From Halobacillus litoralis (GTDB lineage: Bacteria; Bacillota; Bacilli; Bacillales; Halobacillaceae), in the NCBI RefSeq assembly GCF_009856445.1, contig NZ_WMFA01000005.1, positions 62,001-126,000 on the forward strand: 64,000 nucleotides of DNA, written 5' to 3'. Shown piece by piece: positions 7,277 through 15,169 of the stretch (position 1 is its first letter; each line of letters begins with the position of its first letter). The notes under the pieces are model-generated. The model made no database searches. It saw only the letters and a list, made by a program, of their open reading frames with translations, and was not told the origin of the DNA. Both the position numbers and the translations under genes were made by a program.

Positions 7277-7900
7277 TTAATTAAGGAAAGGATTCTCTTC
7301 CCGCTCTTCACCGATTGTAGTCGGCTGTCCATGGCCTGGGAAAATGCGCATATCATTTCGTAACGGGAAAAGCTGTTCCCTAATACTTTTCTCAAGAACC
7401 TCACGGCTTCCTCCCGGTAAATCCGTACGTCCAATACCTCGCTGAAACAAGGTGTCTCCAGCAATCGTAAGACGCTGATTTCTAAATACAAAGGAAACAC
7501 TTCCTGGTGAATGTCCCGGAGTATGACGTACTTCAAATGGGAAGTCCCCTATTTGCATTTCACCTAGCTCAAAATAGTAATCCGCTGGTCGAGCTGTAAT
7601 TTGCCCTAAACCGAATAAGGCCGAGCCATTCTTTTGTGGATCCCCCAGCCATTCCGCTTCTTTTTCATGTATGTAGACGGGAGCCTCATAAGCATCTCTT
7701 ACGGCATCAACGGCTCCAATATGGTCGAAGTGCGCATGTGTTAACAGGACCGCTATTACATCAAGTTCCCTTTCCTGTAAATAGTTCTGCAACTTTTCGA
7801 AATCCCCACCCGGATCAACGACTAGCGCTTTATGGTTTTCATGGATGATATAAGCATTTGTAGCGATCGGCCCAAGCGGCAACCTGGTTATTTTCTTCAT
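7277..7900 (-). CDS. yqgX: MBL-fold metallo-hydrolase YqgX (glyoxalase II-like)
   Basis: A 207-residue metallo-beta-lactamase-fold hydrolase. The binuclear zinc motif THAHFDHIG, the HTPGHSPGS loop, the GDTLF aspartate and the terminal GHG histidine are all present, as in hydroxyacylglutathione hydrolase-like proteins. The natural substrate is not certain; relatives act on thioesters or persulfides. The start is ATG 7900 behind GAGGTGG, giving MKKITRLPLGPI, which matches the family N terminus. The frame runs 28 codons further upstream without support. A promoter is seen at 7926-7954. Confidence 0.9.
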   Translation of the reverse strand: MKKITRLPLGPIATNAYIIHENHKALVVDPGGDFEKLQNYLQERELDVIAVLLTHAHFDHIGAVDAVRDAYEAPVYIHEKEAEWLGDPQKNGSALFGLGQITARPADYYFELGEMQIGDFPFEVRHTPGHSPGSVSFVFRNQRLTIAGDTLFQRGIGRTDLPGGSREVLEKSIREQLFPLRNDMRIFPGHGQPTTIGEEREENPFLN

Positions 7901-7925
7901 TTTTTCCACCTCATTTATTCGTTTC

Positions 7926-7954
7926 TTTATACGTTTATCGGCTTTATCGTACAA
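7926..7954 (-). promoter_or_regulatory. Sigma-A promoter of yqgX
   Basis: On the minus strand TTGTAC, 17 bases, TATAAA. It lies 26 bases upstream of the ATG at 7900 and inside the longer open frame, which supports the downstream start. Confidence 0.55.
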
Positions 7955-8093
7955 TGTGTAAAAATAATGTAGATAACTCGACAATTTTTTGTTTATACTA
8001 TAAAATAGATAAGTACCAATAATAACTACATATAGTATAACATCTATCCTTTATGGATGATAATAATGAAAAGAGACTTAGGGGGTGCTGAAT

Positions 8094-8258
8094 TTGGTAA
8101 CAGCTATTCTTCTTTTACTCGTAACAATCTTATGTGTTTGGGCAATTTTCCGTGAACTTAAAACAAAAAACTTCTTTGCTGTTCTTTTCGCAGGGGCATC
8201 AGCATTGATTTTCGGATGGTTCTCAGTCATGACGATCTGGTACAACTTATTTGGATAA
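8094..8258 (+). CDS. yqgW: DUF2759-type small membrane protein YqgW
   Basis: A short gene of 54 codons plus stop, starting at TTG 8094 behind GGGGGTG (8081-8087). The product has two membrane helices (about 2-15 and 23-48) joined by the hydrophilic turn RELKTKN, and ends WFSVMTIWYNLFG. The size, the RELKTKNFF and GWFSVMTI blocks and the divergent position next to yqgX match the YqgW (DUF2759) proteins. The function is unknown. It is followed at once by a strong terminator, so it is a monocistronic unit. Confidence 0.8.
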   Translation: MVTAILLLLVTILCVWAIFRELKTKNFFAVLFAGASALIFGWFSVMTIWYNLFG

Positions 8259-8263
8259 ACCTT

Positions 8264-8300
8264 AAAAAGCAAGCAGACCTTTTGGTCTGCTTGCTTTTTT
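8264..8300. terminator. Terminator between yqgW and the fetB-like permease gene
   Basis: A perfect stem AAGCAAGCAGACC / GGTCTGCTTGCTT with a TTTT loop, followed by T6 on the plus strand and TTTTTAAGG on the minus strand. Confidence 0.9.
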
Positions 8301-8313
8301 ATGAAAGATCATA

Positions 8314-9102
8314 TTAGGAGCGTGAACTTCTAATCTCTTCATCCGTTTGCAACAGTTGTTTGTTTTTATTGAAAAAATACCTGTACATACATAAAGTAAT
8401 GAACATGGCACTTAATGAAACAGAAGAGAAAATACTGAGGGATATGACTAACTGATACTTGATGGCCATGACAGGTGAAACACCACCAAGAATCAAACCA
8501 GTCATCATTCCCGGCAGCTGTACAAGGCCAATGGTCTTCAGACGGTCGACGTTAGGTATCAAAGAAGCATGTAATGTATTCTGAACGATCAAATGAGAGG
8601 CCTGCTTCGGCTCTGCTCCTAAAGACAAGGAAGCGAGCAAGCGGCCATTGTTTTCTTTAAACTCATTTTTCATTCGTTCTAGAGCAAGCCCCATAGCAGT
8701 CATACTGTTGCCAATGACCATCCCACTCATAGGAATGACTTCAGAAGGTTTAAACTGGATCATGTCAAATAGGAGCCATAAACTCAGTACACCTACCTCA
8801 ATGGCCAATAGTCCTCCAAAAAGAATAAACCCGACATAAGGCAAGTCCTTCCCCTTTTGTCTTGCGTGAAAAGTAGCAATGATGATCATAACTGTTAACA
8901 TAAACGGAATCCCATAAAGAGCGGGTAGATCAAAAAGGAATGTTAATATGTAACCAATAGCAAACAACTGGACCGTTCCTCGAACGGTGGACCAGATAAC
9001 GTTTTTGCTTACACCAAGCTGGTAGTAATAAGACAATGCCAAAGGGACGATAACGAAAATAATTAAAAAGTATAGCGACTGATTCGATATTTCTGGTTCC
9101 AA
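8314..9102 (-). CDS. fetB: ABC transporter permease, FetB/YbbM (UPF0014) family
   Basis: A 262-residue polytopic membrane protein with about seven hydrophobic helices. It has the family block PMSGMVIGNSMTAMGLALERM and, later, VQLPGMMTGLILGG. In E. coli FetAB exports iron and helps against oxidative stress; the B. subtilis relative is YjkA. The start is TTG 9102 behind GGGAGGAAGAAGG. It is 13 bases downstream of its ATPase partner and clearly cotranscribed. The pair is absent from this place in B. subtilis, so it is an insertion relative to that order. The substrate could be iron or another metal. Confidence 0.85.
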   Translation of the reverse strand: MEPEISNQSLYFLIIFVIVPLALSYYYQLGVSKNVIWSTVRGTVQLFAIGYILTFLFDLPALYGIPFMLTVMIIIATFHARQKGKDLPYVGFILFGGLLAIEVGVLSLWLLFDMIQFKPSEVIPMSGMVIGNSMTAMGLALERMKNEFKENNGRLLASLSLGAEPKQASHLIVQNTLHASLIPNVDRLKTIGLVQLPGMMTGLILGGVSPVMAIKYQLVISLSIFSSVSLSAMFITLCMYRYFFNKNKQLLQTDEEIRSSRS

Positions 9103-9115
9103 ACCTTCTTCCTCC

Positions 9116-9802
9116 CTACTGCTCTAAAAACTTCGCAAGCTCTTTTGTTTTCGGATGATCAAACATATTTGGTATTTTTCCATCTTCTACAATCTGTCCA
9201 TCACTAATAAACAACCCTCGGTTTCCAAGCCTCCGTGCTTGATTTAAATTGTGAGTAACCATAAGCATGGTAAGCTGATGCTCTTCCATCAAACACTCCA
9301 ACACCTCTTCAATCTCTTCTGCTGTGCGATAATCAAGAGCGCTGGTAGGCTCATCAAGTAGTAAAACTTCAGGTGAATTGGCTAATGTCCTTGCCAAAGA
9401 TACCCGTTGCTTTTCCCCACCCGAAAGCTGATCTACCTCTCTTTCCAGATAATTAGAAGGAAGTTGAACGTAATCCAATAATTTTTTCCCTTGTTGGTCG
9501 TCCCATTCATTAAATAAGGACGGTCCATATTTAATGTTATCCAATACGGTTCCCGGGAATAGATTCGGTGCCTGAAGGACGAGACCTACTTGTTTTCTTA
9601 AATCAGTGATGGAATGTTGTTCAATCGGTTCCCCTTTAAAATAAATGGCCCCCTGCTCAGGGTCATTCAAACGGTTCAATAAGAACAATAATGTGCTCTT
9701 CCCAGCGCCTGAGGGACCGAAAAGGATGACTTTATCCTGTTTTTCCATTGTAAAATTAATATCTTGAAGAACCCCTTGGTACACATGTTCAAAACGAAAC
9801 AT
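9116..9802 (-). CDS. fetA: ABC transporter ATP-binding protein, FetA/YjkB-like
   Basis: ATPase subunit for the downstream FetB-like permease, about 228 residues. Walker A is GPSGAGKST, the Q-loop lies in VGLVLQAPNLF, the signature is LSGGEKQR, Walker B is [12 protein letters not shown] and the switch His is in VTHN. The ATG at 9802 (MFRFEHV) is preceded by GGAGAGAGGGAAAGG. The frame extends six codons further upstream, but then the ribosome site would fall inside the gene. A long untranslated leader with possible RNA structure lies upstream. Confidence 0.88.
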   Translation of the reverse strand: MFRFEHVYQGVLQDINFTMEKQDKVILFGPSGAGKSTLLFLLNRLNDPEQGAIYFKGEPIEQHSITDLRKQVGLVLQAPNLFPGTVLDNIKYGPSLFNEWDDQQGKKLLDYVQLPSNYLEREVDQLSGGEKQRVSLARTLANSPEVLLLDEPTSALDYRTAEEIEEVLECLMEEHQLTMLMVTHNLNQARRLGNRGLFISDGQIVEDGKIPNMFDHPKTKELAKFLEQ

Positions 9803-9866
9803 ACCTTTCCCTCTCTCCATAAAACGTTGTTTGTAAATATCATTACCCTTATATGTATGAATTTAT

Positions 9867-9969
9867 GTGAACAGCGAAGTAAAAGCTCCCTACTCTAACT
9901 ACTACCATTCGCTTTAGTGGGTGGATACGTTATCTATTCACGAGTATTATTCACCCCCTCCTTGTTCAC
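9867..9969 (-). ncRNA. Possible structured 5' leader of the fetAB operon (three-way junction)
   Basis: Three inverted repeats nest in the order expected of a folded leader. P1 pairs GTGAACA (9867-9873) with TGTTCAC (9963-9969). P2 pairs GCGAA (9874-9878) with TTCGC (9908-9912). P3 pairs GGGTGGATA (9919-9927) with TATTCACCC (9948-9956), one wobble pair, with an inner CGT/ACG helix. The element ends 65 bases before the fetA start on the transcribed strand. I do not recognise it as a known riboswitch class. This is inference from base pairing only. Confidence 0.35.
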
Positions 9970-10107
9970 CTTCATAAAGCTTATCAGTTTTTTATAAAGA
10001 TTTCTAAACGACAACCCTCAAATGGCTGCGAGTTTGCTTCAGCTTTATTACAACTTAGGCCGGAGTGTTTTATTACAGCGTTCCTCACTTCTTATATCAA
10101 TAAAAAT
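9970..10107. other. Gene-free remainder of the 340-base gap between fetA and yqgS
   Basis: Bases 9803-10142 hold no gene. Apart from the possible structured leader and the yqgS terminator, only a weak promoter-like pair for fetAB is seen on the minus strand: TTTAGA, 17 bases, GATAAG. Confidence 0.4.
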
Positions 10108-10139
10108 AAAGCCGCTAAGACAATGTCTCAGCGGCTTTT
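10108..10139 (-). terminator. Terminator of yqgS
   Basis: On the minus strand AAAGCCGCTGAGACATTGTCTTAGCGGCTTT followed by ATTTTTATT. The stem is about 13 pairs with one mismatch. Confidence 0.8.
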
Positions 10140-10142
10140 CCC

Positions 10143-12026
10143 TTATTTTTCTGTTTGATTAAACTCGTAAAACCTGAACAAGTCACCATAAATGATATTA
10201 TCTGAGTAATTCATTTCTTTACTTACCTTTTCTTTAATAGGCTGGCATACTTGAGCGTCTTCTTCAGGGAGAGGTTCTCCTGAGGAACGATCATAACACG
10301 TTTCATTTGAATACAAATAATTATCTGTAATAAAGCTGCCGTCTCTTAAAGCAACGAAGTCTTTATTCTTTTCTGCGAACATATTATCACCGAAGGTTAA
10401 GTCTCCGTTTTCTTCAATACCTAGGAGGTGGAGTAATGTCGGTTTAACATCAATTTGACCAACCACCTTATCTTGCACTCCGCCGTCTTCATACCCAGGA
10501 ATGTGAATCATAAATGGTACTCGCTGAAGTTGGGTTTGCACAAAAGGATCGACTTCTTTTCCTAGGAATTGGCCCATAGCTTTATTGTGAAAATCACTAA
10601 TTCCATAATGGTCACCCATTAAAACGATGATGGAATCATCATATATGCCGGCATCTTTCAACTGTTGGAAAAATTGTTCCAACGCTTCATCCGTGTAACG
10701 AGCGGTTTGGAAATAGGAGTTCAACGTTTTTGAATTGGAATCGTATTTATCGATATTTGCTTTTTCTTCAGGAAGTTCAAATGGAAAATGGTGAGTCAAA
10801 GTAATAAATTTGCTATAAAACGGTTTTTCCTGTGATTGCAAATATTTAATGGATTGTTCAAAAAACGCTTTGTCTTCCAGCCCCCAGCCGAAAGAGTTCT
10901 CAGGGGTAACTTCGAACGATTTCTCATCATAGAACTGGTCATACCCTACGTTGTCATACATGACATCCCTGTTCCAAAAGCTTGCGTTATTGGCATGAAA
11001 AACAGAGGTTTCATAACCTTCTTCATTCAATATTTCAGGCAGAGCATTGTACTCGTTCCCTGCATGTGTGAAATACACAGAACCTCTTCCCAAAGGATAA
11101 AGGGAGTTTTCAACAATGAACTCCGAATCAGAGGTTTTCCCTTGGGCCGTTTGATGGTAAAAGTTTTCAAATGTGATAGTGTCCTTACTTTGTTTCAGAT
11201 CATTAAGGAAAGGTGTCGTTTCTGTTCCGTTAATCTCGGAATCAAATAGAAAGTTCTGGAAGGACTCCACACTTACAAATATGACGTTCTTATCTTCTGC
11301 AATTCCATATAGCTCTGAATCCTTGTTCGTTTGGTCAGGCGATGTTTCCTTTAAATACGTCTCTATTTCACTGATTTCACTGCCATCGGCAAAAACTCGC
11401 TGGGCCTTTGTTTTTGTCTGCATCGTTGCATCATACAGATGATAGTTGTAAATGCCGATATTCTTTACAAGATATTCACGGTCGAAGGCCCGTACGAAAA
11501 GCATCGGACGCTCAATCTCTGCAAGCACAACATTCCCCGCCAAAAGCAGAAAAGTAACGGCAGTCACTGCAATCTTCCCACGCTTCGGCATCTTCACTGA
11601 TAGGTTAAATTTCTGTCTACTCAAATACCATACGAGCGCCACATCAGCAAAGATGAAAATGTCTTCGATGTGAAGCAAGGTCAGAAAACTACCAGTAAGG
11701 TCTGCAGCATTGTTCCCCTGGAACAGCACAGGAATGGTAATAAAGTCGGTAAAGTTCCTATAGAAAATTAAGTTTAAGAATAAGACCAATGAACCGATCA
11801 ACGTCGTCCAGCGTAAATATTTCATTTGATTTTTAGGTTTCAGCCATACACTGATTGCAAAAATCAAATAGGCACTTGCAATTGGATTAAATAAAAGTAT
11901 GAATTCTTGCATTGGATTCTCAATCGATAAATCGAACATGAATCTATACACGACATAAGTCTTCAGACCAAACAACAATGTCGCAATGATAAATAATGGC
12001 ATGTTCTTCATTCTCCATTGCATCAT
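10143..12026 (-). CDS. yqgS: Lipoteichoic acid synthase family protein (YqgS-like)
   Basis: A 627-residue membrane enzyme. About five N-terminal helices occupy residues 1-170 and an extracellular sulfatase-fold domain fills the rest. The nucleophile is Thr298 in GKTSDSEF, the metal-binding Glu254 is in SVESFQ, and further ligands are in the LMGDHYG block. The enzyme transfers glycerol phosphate from phosphatidylglycerol to build the polyglycerol-phosphate chain outside the membrane. B. subtilis has four paralogues. Position next to glcK (yqgR) and yqgQ identifies this one as YqgS. An ECF-sigma-like promoter is upstream and a terminator follows directly. Confidence 0.92.
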   Translation of the reverse strand: MMQWRMKNMPLFIIATLLFGLKTYVVYRFMFDLSIENPMQEFILLFNPIASAYLIFAISVWLKPKNQMKYLRWTTLIGSLVLFLNLIFYRNFTDFITIPVLFQGNNAADLTGSFLTLLHIEDIFIFADVALVWYLSRQKFNLSVKMPKRGKIAVTAVTFLLLAGNVVLAEIERPMLFVRAFDREYLVKNIGIYNYHLYDATMQTKTKAQRVFADGSEISEIETYLKETSPDQTNKDSELYGIAEDKNVIFVSVESFQNFLFDSEINGTETTPFLNDLKQSKDTITFENFYHQTAQGKTSDSEFIVENSLYPLGRGSVYFTHAGNEYNALPEILNEEGYETSVFHANNASFWNRDVMYDNVGYDQFYDEKSFEVTPENSFGWGLEDKAFFEQSIKYLQSQEKPFYSKFITLTHHFPFELPEEKANIDKYDSNSKTLNSYFQTARYTDEALEQFFQQLKDAGIYDDSIIVLMGDHYGISDFHNKAMGQFLGKEVDPFVQTQLQRVPFMIHIPGYEDGGVQDKVVGQIDVKPTLLHLLGIEENGDLTFGDNMFAEKNKDFVALRDGSFITDNYLYSNETCYDRSSGEPLPEEDAQVCQPIKEKVSKEMNYSDNIIYGDLFRFYEFNQTEK

Positions 12027-12136
12027 GGTTCCTCCTCTAGTACGATACTGATCAATTTTAACAAAAATTAACCAGGTTCCTTATCTTCTTTAACATTTTC
12101 CACTTATAATCCATATTAAACTCTTTCTTCATATAT

Positions 12137-12163
12137 GACGTAATTGGTCCCATAAAAGTTTCA
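12137..12163 (-). promoter_or_regulatory. Putative ECF sigma (sigma-M-like) promoter of yqgS
   Basis: On the minus strand TGAAAC (12163-12158), 17 bases beginning TTTT, then CGTC (12140-12137). This matches the AAC/CGTC pattern of envelope-stress ECF factors such as sigma-M, including the T-tract after AAC. It is about 110 bases upstream of the yqgS ATG. Confidence 0.5.
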
Positions 12164-12290
12164 TAAAATTTACATTTTCCATCATCTGCAAAATGATAGG
12201 ATGGAGCTTTTCTTATCATAAGACAAAAACATGATAAAAAGAAGTCTTGACGATTAAAATCTTTTTACAAATTTTATACAATTGAAACAT

Positions 12291-12323
12291 AAAAAAGTTG
12301 GAGCTCCAGGCTCCAACTTTTTT
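12291..12323 (-). terminator. Terminator of glcK
   Basis: AAAAAAGTTGGAG paired with CTCCAACTTTTTT around a CTCCAGG loop. The T-run is on both strands and the structure overlaps the glcK stop codon. Confidence 0.85.
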
Positions 12324-13278
12324 ATGTATTCTTTTTAACTAAGAAAGCTCCTCCAATGACACCTGCATCATTCCCTAACTCAGCTATACCGAAACTCGAT
12401 GCTTCCGCCGTTCTTGGTAAGGCGTATTTCCGGTACGCTTTTTCAAGAGGGGCCAACAGTAAATCACCTGCTTGGGAGACTCCCCCACCAATCACGATTT
12501 TTTCCGGGTTGATCGCAATCGCCATGTTCGCAATCGCCATTCCAAGGACATCGGTAATTTCCGAAATCACACCGCTTGCCGCCTCATCACCAGCCTTTGA
12601 TGCTTCGAATACATCTTTGGCGGTCAATGTTCCCTCACTTATATAAGCGTTCAGTTTAGATTCCGGGTGATATTCCGCTGCTTCTTTAGCTTTCCTGACA
12701 ATACCTGTCGCTGAAGAAACAGTCTCAAGACACCCGGTTTTACCACAGTTACATGGTGCTCCTCCATCAGGTACAACTGTGACATGGCCAATCTCGGCTG
12801 CAGTACCGTTGGCACCATTAAGAATCTGGCCGTTTGCAATAATGCCACCACCTACACCTGTACCAAGAGTAACAGCTATGAGCTCTGTGCACCCTTCTCC
12901 CGCGCCTAGCCAGTTCTCTCCTAAAGCAGCTAAATTCGCATCGTTATCCACCCATACGGTCATTCCAGTCAATTCTTTGAGAAGGTTACCGAAATCAAAA
13001 TCTTTCCAACCAATATTCACGGCTTCATGAATATAGCCGGTAGTCGTATCCACAAACCCTGGTGCTCCTGCTCCAATCCCTACGACCATCGAAGAGTCAA
13101 TCGTCTCTTCTTTCAAAGTGTTTGTAATGGACACTGCGATATCAGAAGGAATCGCTTCTCCCTGATTATCTGTATTAGTTGGGATTTCCCATTTTTTAAC
13201 GATTGTTCCATTCTCATCAATAATAGCTAATTTTACAGTCGTTCCACCGATATCTGCACCGATATAGTAATGATTCAT
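12322..13278 (-). CDS. glcK: Glucokinase (ROK family)
   Basis: Phosphorylates cytoplasmic glucose with ATP to glucose-6-phosphate. Of 318 residues, the phosphate loop GADIGGTTVKLAI lies at the N terminus. The catalytic Asp is in VDNDANLAALGE. The ROK signature GIIANGQILNGANGTAAEIGH is followed by the zinc-binding CNCGKTGCLE. The length matches B. subtilis GlcK (about 321). The ATG overlaps the yqgQ stop by one base (TAATG), so it is translated with yqgQ. It is distinguished from NagC-type ROK repressors by the lack of an N-terminal DNA-binding domain. Confidence 0.94.
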   Translation of the reverse strand: MNHYYIGADIGGTTVKLAIIDENGTIVKKWEIPTNTDNQGEAIPSDIAVSITNTLKEETIDSSMVVGIGAGAPGFVDTTTGYIHEAVNIGWKDFDFGNLLKELTGMTVWVDNDANLAALGENWLGAGEGCTELIAVTLGTGVGGGIIANGQILNGANGTAAEIGHVTVVPDGGAPCNCGKTGCLETVSSATGIVRKAKEAAEYHPESKLNAYISEGTLTAKDVFEASKAGDEAASGVISEITDVLGMAIANMAIAINPEKIVIGGGVSQAGDLLLAPLEKAYRKYALPRTAEASSFGIAELGNDAGVIGGAFLVKKNT

Positions 13279-13493
13279 TACTTTTCCTCCCCCAGTTGAC
13301 GATCCTTTTGTTTCGCAATTTCACTTCTTAAAAGCAGAATAGCCATTTGAAAGTCTTCGGAAGGCATACATTGGGATTTGTACAACTCCCTTACTTCATC
13401 TTCCATCATTTCTAAATCGGCCAATCTGTCGCCTATGTAAATAATCGTTCCGAATTTTTTCAAGTATTGCTGAATATCATAAATCGTTTTCAT
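13278..13493 (-). CDS. yqgQ: YqgQ family protein (DUF910)
   Basis: A 71-residue helical protein starting MKTIYDIQQYLKKFGT, a typical YqgQ N terminus. GGTGGTGATG precedes the ATG. A role in nucleic acid binding has been proposed for the family from its fold, but no function is settled. The gene is coupled to glcK by a one-base overlap, the same pairing as in B. subtilis. Confidence 0.88.
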   Translation of the reverse strand: MKTIYDIQQYLKKFGTIIYIGDRLADLEMMEDEVRELYKSQCMPSEDFQMAILLLRSEIAKQKDRQLGEEK

Positions 13494-13543
13494 TTTTCAT
13501 CACCACCATACATTATACCAATACCTACACAACTTGAAAACGT

Positions 13544-13571
13544 AAAAACCCCGATCGATCAACGATCAGGG
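13544..13571 (-). terminator. Terminator of spoVAF
   Basis: On the minus strand CCCTGATCG-TTGAT-CGATCGGGG followed by TTTTT: a nine-pair stem with one G-U pair. It overlaps the last codons and stop of the gene. Confidence 0.8.
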
Positions 13572-15010
13572 TCATCAGGGTGTAGAAATGCCGGTCTTCG
13601 GTTTTTTAAAGGAATCGGGGAACGAAGTAAAACATCTCTTAACGGTTTCCATGAAAAAGGTAAGAACGGCCATAAGTACGGTGTTTTGAAAGACTTCATG
13701 CTGGAAACATAAAGGAGCCAGAGGGTCACTCCCACTACATATCCTTTTAATCCAAATAACCCCGTGACAAGAAGAAGCACAAGCCTTGTTATTCGATCGG
13801 CTAGTCCTAATTCGTAACTCGGTGTAGCAAACGTACCTATAGCTGCAAGGGCTAAATACAAGACCACTTCACTTGAGAACATCCCAACCTCTACAGCCAC
13901 TTGGCCAATCAATATGGCAGCTACTAACCCAAGAGCTGTTCCCAGTGTAGATGGGGTATGGATGGCTGCCATCCGCAACATGTCTATACCTACTTCGGCA
14001 ATCAAAAACTGGATGATGAGCGGCAAGGTCCCCGTGTCGGTGGGTCCAATGAATGCAAGAGCTTCTGGAAGCAAATCCGGTCTCTTAGAGAAAAGAAAAT
14101 ACAGAGGAAGAATAAAAATGGATGCAAAGAAACCAAAAAATCGAACAGCACGTAAATACGCACCTACCAACGGTTTCTGACGATATTCTTCTGCGTGCTG
14201 TAAGTGATGCCAAAAAGTTGATGGAGTAATCATGACACTCGGTGATCCATCTATAATGACGAGAATATGCCCTTCATACAAGTGGGCAGCTGCCGTGTCG
14301 GGACGTTCTGTGTAACGGATAACTGGATAGGGGTTCCAGTAACGACCGCTGATATATTCATCAATGGTCTTTTCTGCCATCGGAAGCGCATCCGTATCAA
14401 TCTCCTGCAATACGTTCTTCAATTCTTCGACACGGTCGGAGTCTGCAATATCTTTGATATAGCAAATACACACATCCGTTAATGACCGGCGGCCGACTTG
14501 CAAATATTCCATTCTCAAAGAACGGTCTCTAATCCTTCTCCTCGTTAAAGCCGTATTGAAGATAATGGTCTCTACAAAACCATCCCTCGAGCCTCTCACT
14601 ACTCTCTCAAGATCAGGTTCCTGAAGCCCGCGAACAGGATAAGTGCGTGCGTCAATCATAATGATCTCATCGACGCCTTCGACCACTAATGCTGTTGGCC
14701 CTGCCAATACCCAATCTGCCGCTGCATTCAAATCTTTTTTCTTCTCTAACTCTACATAGGGAAGATGGGTTTTTAATAACTTTTCAAGGGGGTCCGGTTC
14801 CAGTTGATCAGGATCCAGCCTAGAGAGAAGCTTCATTAAATAGTGAAGAATATCATCTTTTACGAAACCATCTACAAGAAATAAGGACATCCCTCGGCCA
14901 GCGTAAACTAGGTCAAGATGAACCATGTCAAAACTTTCTTCTACTCCGAGCCGATCTTTGAGATACGATACATTTTTTTCATAACTATCAAATAAGCGTT
15001 GTTCTTCCAA
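13559..15010 (-). CDS. spoVAF: SpoVAF-type spore germination protein (GerA A-subunit family)
   Basis: About 483 residues from TTG 15010, chosen because AGAGGAGGA lies six bases upstream; the frame runs 16 codons further without support. An N-terminal soluble domain (1-270) carries the family blocks VVRGSRDGFVETI and MEYLQVGRRS. Four to six membrane helices and the tail RRPAFLHPDDPDR follow. This overall pattern, with LGVEESFDM near the N terminus, fits SpoVAF better than GerAA-type receptors. SpoVAF is an accessory of germination in the spore inner membrane. Here it stands alone, away from any spoVA operon, and lacks B and C receptor subunits. Confidence 0.8.
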   Translation of the reverse strand: MEEQRLFDSYEKNVSYLKDRLGVEESFDMVHLDLVYAGRGMSLFLVDGFVKDDILHYLMKLLSRLDPDQLEPDPLEKLLKTHLPYVELEKKKDLNAAADWVLAGPTALVVEGVDEIIMIDARTYPVRGLQEPDLERVVRGSRDGFVETIIFNTALTRRRIRDRSLRMEYLQVGRRSLTDVCICYIKDIADSDRVEELKNVLQEIDTDALPMAEKTIDEYISGRYWNPYPVIRYTERPDTAAAHLYEGHILVIIDGSPSVMITPSTFWHHLQHAEEYRQKPLVGAYLRAVRFFGFFASIFILPLYFLFSKRPDLLPEALAFIGPTDTGTLPLIIQFLIAEVGIDMLRMAAIHTPSTLGTALGLVAAILIGQVAVEVGMFSSEVVLYLALAAIGTFATPSYELGLADRITRLVLLLVTGLFGLKGYVVGVTLWLLYVSSMKSFKTPYLWPFLPFSWKPLRDVLLRSPIPLKNRRPAFLHPDDPDR

Positions 15011-15169
15011 AACGCATCCTCCTCTTAACCTTCTGGGCATAGTTTCTTCCAAATTCATTTATTCATACACTAAGGGAAGAGAGAGGATTATACGCATGTC
15101 CACGGTAAATGGAACATATCTTGAAATATAAATCACCTATGCAGAGAGGATGTATGAGGAGATGATGGT

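Noticed and set aside
8078-8272. Minus-strand open frame of about 64 codons at yqgW
   Set aside because: The plus-strand yqgW has a ribosome site, terminator and family match, while the minus frame has none.
9911-9930. GTGGGTGGATACG on the plus strand as a T-box sequence
   Set aside because: It departs from GGGTGGNACCGCG, no amino-acid gene follows on that strand, and no terminator pairing is seen.
10836-11249. Long open frame on the plus strand inside yqgS
   Set aside because: It lies opposite a highly conserved coding region, has no ribosome site and no recognisable protein; it is an antisense shadow.
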